Assembly (NCBI GenBank): GCA_964539665.1
Contig: CAZIKB010000051.1
Coordinates: forward strand, 1-42,370
Length of the DNA: 42,370 nt
Source: CAZIKB01 sp964539665
GTDB lineage: Bacteria; Zhuqueibacterota; Zhuqueibacteria; Oceanimicrobiales; Oceanimicrobiaceae
Reading direction: 5' to 3'
Positions 8,577 to 16,131 of the stretch are shown piece after piece; position 1 is the first letter of the stretch, and every line of letters starts with the position of its first letter. Made by a program: the position numbers and the translations under genes. The notes below the pieces were generated by a model. It searched no databases and was not told where the DNA came from. It worked only from the letters and a program-made list of their open reading frames with translations.

Positions 8577-8712
8577 ACATAACGCGGCGCTGAGCCGTGT
8601 CCCGAAGGTTGCGGCGCACCATATGTTTATTTTTAGAAATAACCTGATGCGGGGCTCTGAAAATTAGCTTTGAAACAGAGCCCTTTGGGTCAACTTAATT
8701 ACATTGTTAGCC
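8577..8712 (-). mobile_element. attC-like recombination site 3
   Basis: 136 bp. On the minus strand: GGCTAAC (8712-8706), spacer AATGT, inner box AATTAAGTTGAC, a centre with an 8-bp stem (GGGCTCTG at 8652-8659 with CAGAGCCC at 8676-8683), then CGGCTCAGC, spacer GCCGC, and GTTATGT (8583-8577). It begins 4 bases after the stop codon of the gene at 8716. The order and spacing of boxes match attC. Arm pairing is weaker than in sites 1 and 4 and relies partly on G-T pairs. It shares CTGATGCGGG with those sites. Confidence 0.5.
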
Positions 8713-8715
8713 ATT

Positions 8716-11310
8716 TTATTTTAAGAATAACATTTTTTTCGAACGAATAAAATCTGCAGCCTTAATTTGATAAATATAAATTCCTGAACCAACTTTAATG
8801 CCATTATCATTATTGCCATCCCATATAAAATTGTATATTCCTGAAGACTGCATTTCTTCAACTAATGTTTTAACTTTTTCACCAAGGATATTAAATATAT
8901 CAATTCTGACATTTGTACTAATTGGAATTTTGTATTTAATATGGGTAGTTGGATTAAAAGGGTTTGGATAATTTTGAAAAAGATGGTATTCAGACGGAAT
9001 AGATGAAATATTATCAGTTTTTTGTTCAATCCCGGTGACTAAAACATTTGGTCCACCGTAGGCTCCCATATCATTTCGGCTACCGTCTGGGTCATTGAAG
9101 CTCGGGTGCGGGTCGCCAGCGTCTATACATGGTGAACCTGGATGAATATGAAAATCCCCATTTTCCGGATCCACGAAAAGAGGATCTTGAGAAATGTTTC
9201 CAGTACCTGCATCGCCGTCTTCGATACAAGAATAGGTTGCACTTGCAGTTCGAGTCAAATCATCTCCATTACCCCAAATAATGCAGTTCTTATATGTGGG
9301 TGAAGAACTGTAAAAGCCCCATCCATCTACACCTGAACTATTAAAAGCAATTGTATTGTTGATTACTTTCGCCCAAGAGTTATTTGTATCTGTCGCCTTG
9401 CCATTATTAACAATAAGATTGTTTTTGATGAGCGGGTCTTGTCCGTAAAAAGCGCCTTTCATGTAAATACCTGTACCATTATTTGAAATCATGTTATGCA
9501 TAACCGTTGCACCACCATGGTATATGTGAATTCCAACCTGACTATTCTTAATTGTAAATCCCTCGATGACAGCAGTCGTATCTTTCTCGATTGCATTAAC
9601 CGCCGATTGACGCCCTCTACCATTTATGTGTGTTAATTCGAATCCAGAAGTACTCTTTACGACTACGTTATTTTTCAATGTAATTTGTTCAAAATAAGTA
9701 CCCGGACTCACCCATACAATGTCGCCTTCCGCGGCTAAACTAATTCGTTCCTGTATTAAAGGAAGAAGTTTATAGCTAAATTGAGATTCATTGTTTGTAA
9801 TATCGGATTCCATGGGCGTTGAATTGCTGATGACAGCAATTATGGCATATTCTTTAATATCAAAATTTTGAGTTTCCCACCTTACTTCGACAACGCCGTA
9901 TTCTGCAATGGGCACAACTGTGCTATCAGATCCAATAAAGTTATTCTTATTATCATAATAAAAAGAAACCAGGCAACTGGATAGAGCTTGACCAGTTTTG
10001 TCGCTTATTTTAGCTGTAATTTTGATATCCCCACCTGCTGTTGAACCTATCGGTGGATCAATAGAAATTTCAGAAACCACAAGGTCTGGTACTTTTCCGA
10101 CACTTGTCGGAATGAAGCGATAAATTCCACCTGGATACTTTTGTAAGTCGCTATATGTATAATTTGTAATGTAAAAACTACCATCAGGGGCTAAAGAGAG
10201 ACCTCTAAATTGATTTTCTTCTCCGGGTATGTCGTCAATAAAACGATTTAATGTACCATCTGGATTGATTATGTAAAGTCTATCACTCGAAGGATCTTGG
10301 AAACAAATTAATCCATTTTTATCAACCATTGGTGAATTATATCGAATCCAAGTCAATCTTTTAGGATAAGAGTATTCCCATTTAGTAGTGCCATCTGGAT
10401 TTTTTGCTAAAAGAACATCAGGTGTTAGAATATAAATAGTTCCATCTGGACCTAACGCAGGCGATGACGCTCTCCAAAAATAATCGTTACCTTCTGTACC
10501 CCACTTGTAAGTGCCATCTGGATTTAATGCTACATTTTCACTAAAATATATTGAACCATCATCGCCAACACAAGGGGAAATATAATGCTTTTGTTCCGAA
10601 TAAAATACCTGCTTTCTCCACTTTAACGTTCCATTTGGATTAAGCGCATAAAAGTATCGGGTGTCTGTCGTAAAATAGATAGTACCATCAGGTCCAATTG
10701 CAGGTGATGATCGGATATCAGCAAATGATGATGAACCACCAGGTCCAACGCCATAACTCCAATTGACAGTTCCGTCTGGGTTAAAAGCATACAACGTATC
10801 ACTTTTACCACCAACATAAATAATACCATCCGCAGATATTACTGGCGATGACCAAACATCAGAATCCCAAAATGTTCCTGTACTAACATGCCACTTTCGT
10901 GACCCATTTGGATTAATTGCAGTAACTCCGCTTCCTCCTACATATATAGTTCCATCATTACCTATTGCTGGTGTGGAACCCATTTCAGTAATCCATGCTG
11001 ATCCAATTCCAGAGTATGACCATTTTAATGATCCGTCTTGGTTTAGCGCATATAAACGATTGCTATCATCAGCTAAATAAATTGTGCCGTCAGGTGCAAA
11101 TACTGGTTGACAGCCTATTTTACCTTCTGTTTCAAAACGCCAGGCAATAACTGCATTATCAGGTAATGCATACGGGCTTTGGCCAGTATGTCGCGCATCG
11201 TGCTGAAACATTGGCCACGGACTATTGGCTAATTGAGGATAAAGATTGGATGTAGTAATTATTATATGAATCATAAATACATATGCAGTTGTTTTATAAA
11301 TTCGTTTCAT
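8716..11310 (-). CDS. secreted PQQ-type propeller, CARDB and beta-helix protein with T9SS sorting domain
   Basis: 864 aa from the chosen start. Domains in order: signal peptide; SPWPMFQHDARHTG, the usual opening of PQQ-like propellers; about eight repeats of the form DGTIYxxxxxxxLYALNPDGTxKW to residue ~400; a CARDB/Ig-like domain (VPDLVVSEISIDPP); a right-handed beta-helix (GIHIYHGGATVMHNMISNNG); a choice-of-anchor segment (GSPCIDAGDP, RNDMGAYGGPN); and a T9SS sorting domain (HLFQNYPNPFNPTTHI ... KKMLFLK). I start at the ATG at 11310 because CGAGGAG lies 7 bases upstream and MKRIYKTT begins a signal peptide; the longer frame from 11352 runs into the attC-like site. It is probably a surface protein. 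The substrate is unknown. Confidence 0.86.
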   Translation of the reverse strand: MKRIYKTTAYVFMIHIIITTSNLYPQLANSPWPMFQHDARHTGQSPYALPDNAVIAWRFETEGKIGCQPVFAPDGTIYLADDSNRLYALNQDGSLKWSYSGIGSAWITEMGSTPAIGNDGTIYVGGSGVTAINPNGSRKWHVSTGTFWDSDVWSSPVISADGIIYVGGKSDTLYAFNPDGTVNWSYGVGPGGSSSFADIRSSPAIGPDGTIYFTTDTRYFYALNPNGTLKWRKQVFYSEQKHYISPCVGDDGSIYFSENVALNPDGTYKWGTEGNDYFWRASSPALGPDGTIYILTPDVLLAKNPDGTTKWEYSYPKRLTWIRYNSPMVDKNGLICFQDPSSDRLYIINPDGTLNRFIDDIPGEENQFRGLSLAPDGSFYITNYTYSDLQKYPGGIYRFIPTSVGKVPDLVVSEISIDPPIGSTAGGDIKITAKISDKTGQALSSCLVSFYYDNKNNFIGSDSTVVPIAEYGVVEVRWETQNFDIKEYAIIAVISNSTPMESDITNNESQFSYKLLPLIQERISLAAEGDIVWVSPGTYFEQITLKNNVVVKSTSGFELTHINGRGRQSAVNAIEKDTTAVIEGFTIKNSQVGIHIYHGGATVMHNMISNNGTGIYMKGAFYGQDPLIKNNLIVNNGKATDTNNSWAKVINNTIAFNSSGVDGWGFYSSSPTYKNCIIWGNGDDLTRTASATYSCIEDGDAGTGNISQDPLFVDPENGDFHIHPGSPCIDAGDPHPSFNDPDGSRNDMGAYGGPNVLVTGIEQKTDNISSIPSEYHLFQNYPNPFNPTTHIKYKIPISTNVRIDIFNILGEKVKTLVEEMQSSGIYNFIWDGNNDNGIKVGSGIYIYQIKAADFIRSKKMLFLK

Positions 11311-11343
11311 TATAATCTCCTCGATTAAACATTTTAGTGGGCA

Positions 11344-11476
11344 AGCTAACACTAATGTTAAGTCGCTGGAAACTGTAGCCCTCCTGAACGTTCAGCTTTA
11401 AACATTACTGATGCGGGCAGCCAAAAAATCGGATTCGCACAGTATGTTTACAATCGGTTTAAACATTTTGTTAAAC
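11344..11476 (-). mobile_element. attC-like recombination site 4, best match
   Basis: 133 bp. Read on the minus strand: GTTTAAC (11476-11470), a perfect RYYYAAC box; spacer AAAAT; GTTTAAACCG; centre; CGACTTAAC; spacer ATTAGT; GTTAGCT (11350-11344), one mismatch from GTTRRRY. The right end resembles the classical class 1 integron attC end, CGGCTTAAC-TCAAGC-GTTAGGC. The first inner box has one extra base after GTT relative to its partner, the feature that gives attC its polarity, and this polarity agrees with the genes. The RM stop codon lies in the first outer box, and the next gene starts 33 bases after the last box. Confidence 0.65.
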
Positions 11477-14400
11477 GTTCTTATTGCTATTATTAAGCTT
11501 TTCCATTTGATTTAAAATCTTCATTGTTTCTACACTCACTGTACAAACTCTTTTCAACAGATCGATCACATGTTCTTTATAATCAGCAAATTTATAGGTG
11601 TTGAATTTTTCGGCGATGGTTGGGTCTCTGGGTTTCTTTTCTTTGTACTGATCCAGTACCCATTCTAAGGCAGAACGGTTGCCGAGTTTGTAGTCCCAGG
11701 CGATGGCAGGGACGCCAGTTAGAGTGGTCTTTTCGTCAAGGATAATGCTGCCTGTTTCTTTATCCGCTTTTAATTTGGCTTTGGGTTGTTTAATATCGGG
11801 CAAGTCGATCTGTTTTAAATTGTATGGTTCGACGGTTTCATAATGGATGTGCAGGTCCATAAGCTGCCTGCCCAGGTCAGCCCATTGGTAAAAATCCTCA
11901 TAAAACGGGATTCGGGGAAATTCTCGTTTTAAATTGAGCTCGTATTTTTTACGGTAAGCGGGATTATGCAGCACTCCATAGACATAATGGAAAATATCTT
12001 GTTTGGTTATTTTTTTGTCTTGGTAATGATTGCGGAATTCTTTCAATCCCCAGTCGGTGATGTTTTCAATGCACTCACCCTTAGAATTATAGCGGTGGAG
12101 TGGGAGACATTGACTGTCACCTGTTGCATGTAAATCAATAATCCTATTTGCAGCTAAACAAAATATGCCTTTGATATTAGCATCCTTGTTAACACTGATG
12201 ATTAAATTGTCTCCTTCCTCCTTTGTCAGATTTCTCCATTGGTAAAGCATTCCATTAAAATGTCTATCAAAATAATGGAATTTGCTGACAAAAGGCCTAA
12301 ATAACGCTATCATTACTTTTTTATTTTCAAATCTTTTTTTCAATTGCCTTTTTCTATAATTTTCTAACTCCCTGTCCCATGCAATTTTATTTTTGTCCTT
12401 GTAGTTCTCATTATTAATTGTTGCATTATATACTTTGATGAAATACTCTATTTTATCTATTAAATTTTTTTCAGAATAATCATATACCCAATAATCTCTA
12501 TGAGAAGCAACACCTAATGAAAATAATTTAAAAATTGCCTCGTGTTTTTTCCCAGTTTTTACATCTTTGTCGATAATCGGAATCATATTTTCAAAAGCAT
12601 TATCAGATAAGTTTATCCAATTATTTTTGTTATCTGGTTGAGCATGCTCAAAATTAATATCTCGAAATTTATTTGCTCGTAAAAAATCAAGCTTTTCATC
12701 ACGTGTTGCCCGTATATCACAGGGATGAATATAATAAATTTCACACGGATTTTTTTTGGCTCTTTCTTTTTTAACCAACCACATCATCGCTATACCAACC
12801 GCAGCCGAAACTCCAAATATTGTATGTCGTTCATTTAAAAATATGCCATCTTTACCTGACAGCTCTCTTATATTTCCACCTAAATCAATAATATAAGCAT
12901 AATCAAACTCATCTTGAATTATTTTTCTAAATCCATCAAATGCTTTATTGTTGATAAATGAATTATTAGTGATTAAGCAAATTATCCCATTTTTATCGAT
13001 TCGATCCATTGCCCATCTATAAAAACGGACATACATATCATATAAATTCGCTTTATTTATTGCTTTTGAATAAGCTACAAAAGTTTCCTTCAATCGTTTA
13101 TCAACTTTAGGATAGGAACGATTTTTATTAAAATCATTGAAATTTTTCTGGTTGGCATTATACGGCGGATTGCCAATAATCACCGATATTTTTCGTTCAT
13201 TCTGCCTTTTAATTCGTTCGATATTTTCAGCGCTGACGCCCCACATATCAATTTGCTGGCCGGTAAAACTGAATCCCATGTTATCCAGCGTGTCCACAAA
13301 ACAGAGGTTTTTAAATTCGCGATATTCGCCGGTCTTTTGTTTGTAGGTAAATTCAATGTTTAGATTGGCAATGTAATAGGGTAAAATGGCGACTTCATTG
13401 GCGTGGAATTCGTTATCGTATTTATATTTTAATTTTTCTTTATCTGAGATGTGGTCAATAATATCGCAAATAAAAGTGCCTGTTCCCGAAGCCGGGTCGA
13501 GAATCTCAACATTTTTATCATCGAGGAATTTCCCAAAATGTTGGTACAGCAGATAGTCCGTGCTTTCGATCATGAATTTTACAATTTCATTGGGTGTGTA
13601 AACCACGCCCAGCCGATCGGCTGCTTTGGGATTATAGCTTTTGTAAAATGTTTCATAGACAACTTTTAAGAATTTTTGCTTTTCATGATGGTCGGGGATG
13701 CCCGCGGCGGCGGCATTGATGGCTTGAAAATAGTGCTGGATATTTGACAGCACCGTTCTTCTGATACTGCCCGTAAAAAAAGTATCGATGATTTTTTCTA
13801 ATTGTCGGGCAACATTATTTTCCCGATGAAAATGAGCTTCATCAAAGATGGTGTTAAACATATCTTCGGTTAAAATATGCTGGATCATCATCTCCCGAAT
13901 ATCTTCAATAACGATGTCGGGATTGATGCTTTCGCGACACAGCTGCAGAAAATTATCCCGTGCTTCAATAAATTTAGCATTGGTTTTACCTTGTTCGATA
14001 ATAATCTCCCGAATGGCATCGGTGACTTTGGGTATATCTTGTTTAAATAACTCGATGGCGGTTCTAAAATTATTAACTTCGGGACGTTCAAAATTTACAA
14101 ATGCCTTTAAGATGCGATCCAAAGCTGCCATATCTTTCATGGAGACATTCATAACTTCGGAGCCGTCCTGGATTAGAACAGCACTCTGGCTGTCTTCAAA
14201 CAGGATATTATCATTGGGATAGCCTTTGTCAAATTTCTTCCTGATTTCATCATCTAAAATAACTGATTCATCTTTGCTCTCCCAATAGCCCCAGTCCTGG
14301 CGCAGCATGTCTTTCAAGGTTCCGTCAGGTGTAACATTTTTTCCTTCTTTCGTCTTGATTGTGACTTCAGGAACCAGCACTAAATCTTTTTGTTTGGCAT

Positions 14401-14515
14401 ATTCATTCAGCAAAACATAGAAAGCATTCCTGATCGACATTTCCTTTTTGCTGCCGCCAAAATGAATAATTTTTTCGACTTCAGAGTAGTATTTTTTTAT
14501 CGAGTGAATATCCAT
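11471..14515 (-). CDS. one-chain restriction-modification enzyme, type ISP/IIG-like
   Basis: 1014 aa. An N-terminal nuclease of the PD-(D/E)xK kind is suggested by TPDGT at 62-66 and WESKD at 78-82 (Asp64, Glu79, Lys81). A helical linker follows to ~300. An N6-adenine methyltransferase core has motif I DPASGTGTF (340-348) and motif IV NPPYN (449-453), and the last ~350 residues would hold target recognition as in type ISP enzymes. No helicase motifs are seen and the chain is shorter than LlaGI-like enzymes, so it resembles type IIG in layout. No separate S or R subunit lies nearby. The ribosome binding site is poor. Its stop codon lies inside the attC-like site at 11344-11476, and a 3' fragment of the gene recurs at 5761-6041. 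It should methylate adenine and cut unmodified DNA. Confidence 0.9.
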   Translation of the reverse strand: MDIHSIKKYYSEVEKIIHFGGSKKEMSIRNAFYVLLNEYAKQKDLVLVPEVTIKTKEGKNVTPDGTLKDMLRQDWGYWESKDESVILDDEIRKKFDKGYPNDNILFEDSQSAVLIQDGSEVMNVSMKDMAALDRILKAFVNFERPEVNNFRTAIELFKQDIPKVTDAIREIIIEQGKTNAKFIEARDNFLQLCRESINPDIVIEDIREMMIQHILTEDMFNTIFDEAHFHRENNVARQLEKIIDTFFTGSIRRTVLSNIQHYFQAINAAAAGIPDHHEKQKFLKVVYETFYKSYNPKAADRLGVVYTPNEIVKFMIESTDYLLYQHFGKFLDDKNVEILDPASGTGTFICDIIDHISDKEKLKYKYDNEFHANEVAILPYYIANLNIEFTYKQKTGEYREFKNLCFVDTLDNMGFSFTGQQIDMWGVSAENIERIKRQNERKISVIIGNPPYNANQKNFNDFNKNRSYPKVDKRLKETFVAYSKAINKANLYDMYVRFYRWAMDRIDKNGIICLITNNSFINNKAFDGFRKIIQDEFDYAYIIDLGGNIRELSGKDGIFLNERHTIFGVSAAVGIAMMWLVKKERAKKNPCEIYYIHPCDIRATRDEKLDFLRANKFRDINFEHAQPDNKNNWINLSDNAFENMIPIIDKDVKTGKKHEAIFKLFSLGVASHRDYWVYDYSEKNLIDKIEYFIKVYNATINNENYKDKNKIAWDRELENYRKRQLKKRFENKKVMIALFRPFVSKFHYFDRHFNGMLYQWRNLTKEEGDNLIISVNKDANIKGIFCLAANRIIDLHATGDSQCLPLHRYNSKGECIENITDWGLKEFRNHYQDKKITKQDIFHYVYGVLHNPAYRKKYELNLKREFPRIPFYEDFYQWADLGRQLMDLHIHYETVEPYNLKQIDLPDIKQPKAKLKADKETGSIILDEKTTLTGVPAIAWDYKLGNRSALEWVLDQYKEKKPRDPTIAEKFNTYKFADYKEHVIDLLKRVCTVSVETMKILNQMEKLNNSNKNV

Positions 14516-15001
14516 GTGTCAAATTCTAATTATAGTCTTTTATTGATATTATCTGGATTGATTTTCACACAATTGGGTTAGATAAAAACTGCTCTTAGCT
14601 CATAAAAATGTACTTATCCAGCAGATTTTGCAGGACAACACTTTTTGTTTGGAATTATCATGCCTTGTTATTTACTAACAAAATAATAAAATTCCTCATG
14701 AAAGCAAGCGAAAATTCACACCCGTTTTTTATTTAACTATCAACATGACAGCAAAAATCAATCTAAAGTGGGGAAGGAAATGACTGCATCAAGATTTATC
14801 AGGGATCTAGCCTATTTTATGGCCGATTAAAAATATATTTTTCCAGCTTTCTAAGTGTTAGGTTATCAATACGTATTCTTGAATTTATTTATAGTTCTTG
14901 TTTTGTGAAAAGAATCATATAGAAATTAAGATTTTTATCATCAACTTTCTTTCTGCTTTTGACAATGATTATGAAAATGTTAAATATGGTCATAATAACT
15001 A
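14516..15001. other. gene-free spacer with dispersed repeat copy B
   Basis: No coding frame. Repeat copy B lies at about 14705-14775: GCAAGCGAAAATTCACACCC followed by GTTTTTTATTTAAC and AAAAATCAATC, matching copy C at 16015-16072. The remainder is AT-rich with no hairpin that I would call a terminator. Confidence 0.5.
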
Positions 15002-15628
15002 TTAAAAAATGGAATTGATTTTAATAATGGGTATTGAAAATTCACAGTAAAATCCATCATATATAATATTTCCACCCCCTCCATTTATTAAGCGATACCC
15101 TATAACAAGCCTTTTATACCCTATTCCTGCTCCAAGCGAATAGCCTATTTTAACATCATAAACATTCTGATATCCAATCCATCTTTGACCCATTCGATCA
15201 TCATAATAATAATAATTAAAATCAACCATGTTTTCAGTAATACAAATTTCTCCAAATACCTTGAAGTCGGAAAAATGTCTGCCAAATCTCATTCCAGCGC
15301 CTAATGACAGGGTTGTATTGGATTCATCACCACTCTGCGCATATATATGATGCACCATGTCCACTTCAATAGTCTGCTCTGGAAACGAGGAGATCATTCC
15401 CCAAATAAAAGGCCAGAAATTTCCCCTTTTATTTAAAATTATCGCAACGCCCCCTATCCCATAACCATTTTTCGATTGATAACGGAACGCTTCTGTTTTA
15501 GGAGAAACAGTCGCAGCAAAAAGCCCAATATCAATAGTAGTTGATTTCTTTTCTTGACTGTGAGCTGTATGTGGGATGAACATAATAAATATTACCAAAT
15601 AAATCATTATGGTCGTGGCTTTTAACAT
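15002..15628 (-). CDS. small outer-membrane beta-barrel protein, unknown function
   Basis: 208 aa. Signal peptide MIYLVIFIMFIPHTAHSQ, then strands of an outer-membrane barrel (GYGIGGVAIILNKRGNFWPF, TTLSLGAGMRFGRHF, KIGYSLGAGIGYKRLVIGY) ending IPIIKINSIF. GGAGG lies close upstream of the ATG at 15628. It stands alone, between two spacers that carry repeats. No family recognised; a role in the outer membrane is inferred from composition only. Confidence 0.75.
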   Translation of the reverse strand: MLKATTIMIYLVIFIMFIPHTAHSQEKKSTTIDIGLFAATVSPKTEAFRYQSKNGYGIGGVAIILNKRGNFWPFIWGMISSFPEQTIEVDMVHHIYAQSGDESNTTLSLGAGMRFGRHFSDFKVFGEICITENMVDFNYYYYDDRMGQRWIGYQNVYDVKIGYSLGAGIGYKRLVIGYRLINGGGGNIIYDGFYCEFSIPIIKINSIF

Positions 15629-15762
15629 TATTTTTCCTCCGCACTAAAAATCTTGAAAATAATCTTAATATGGCCCAATTTTTTCAATTTTATTTTTATC
15701 TAACAGTGTCCCAAATTGCATTTAATCGTAATCAGACAAGAATCCACCTAATGACATTAATC

Positions 15763-15918
15763 TTACTCCAACTGCCTCTTCAACACCTCCTGCAACAGTT
15801 CTCAGCCTTGAAATGAGTCTTTCTTCTGGGCGGTATATATTTGATCTCTCCTGTTCTCGGGTTTCTCGCTATTGGCTTGATTTTTGTTTTCTTGACTTCA
15901 AACACACCAAAATCCCGG
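15763..15918 (-). pseudogene. HU/IHF-family DNA-binding protein remnant, frameshifted
   Basis: The segment RDFGVFEVKKTKIKPIARNP continues RTGEIKYIPPRRKTHFKA. This is the beta-arm half of an HU/IHF-family protein (family form GFGTFEVRxRxAR-x-RNPxTGExIxIPAxxVPxFKAG). After HFKA (near 15808) the frame goes wrong. A one-base shift restores ELLQEVLKRQLE and a TAA at 15763, which fits the HU C-terminal helix. The N-terminal half is missing: homology stops near 15918, exactly where dispersed repeat copy C begins. A 66-aa frame covers part of this, but I judge the gene dead. Confidence 0.75.
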
Positions 15919-16080
15919 GGCTTTAAATAAGATATGCAAATTTTTCCACCCTGTCTAAAAAACGTTCCTTTATTGAACACCTAAAATGTTAGCTATCGAA
16001 TGTTTAAAAAGCAAGGGAAATTCACACCCGCTTTTTATTTAACCACCAACGTTAAATCAAAAATCAATCAAAAGTTTGGA
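15909..16080. repeat. dispersed intergenic repeat, copy C
   Basis: The left part repeats copy A (GATATGCAAA, CCTGTC, AAAAACGTTC, TTGAA). The right part repeats copy B (AAGCAAGGGAAATTCACACC then CGCTTTTTATTTAACC and AAAAATCAATC). It lies downstream of the M64 peptidase gene and abuts the HU remnant. Confidence 0.6.
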
Positions 16081-16101
16081 AATTAATCTATCGAGGGGCA
16101 T

Positions 16102-16117
16102 CCCAAATGAATTTGGG
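16102..16117. repeat. REP-like hairpin after the M64 gene
   Basis: CCCAAAT at 16102-16108 and ATTTGGG at 16111-16117 form a 7-bp stem with a 2-base loop, 14 bases past the stop codon at 16132. GGACGC flanks it, as GGCGTC flanks the related hairpin at 19153-19168. It may act as a terminator or mRNA 3' end but has no T-run. Confidence 0.5.
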
Positions 16118-16131
16118 CGTCCGGCCAGATA

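Noticed and set aside
13848..14222. 124-aa plus-strand frame inside the RM gene, and a 67-aa frame at 13888-14091
   Set aside because: Shadows of the RM coding sequence; no ribosome binding site and no protein-like motif.
14580..14690. A fifth attC-like site upstream of the RM gene (AAATAAC ... GAGCTAAG ... GTTTTTA on the minus strand)
   Set aside because: Boxes are poor, inner arms do not pair, and no minus-strand gene ends there.
15780..15980. 66-aa frame as a small intact gene
   Set aside because: It contains only the middle of an HU-family protein fused to repeat sequence, and the true C-terminus is in another frame.
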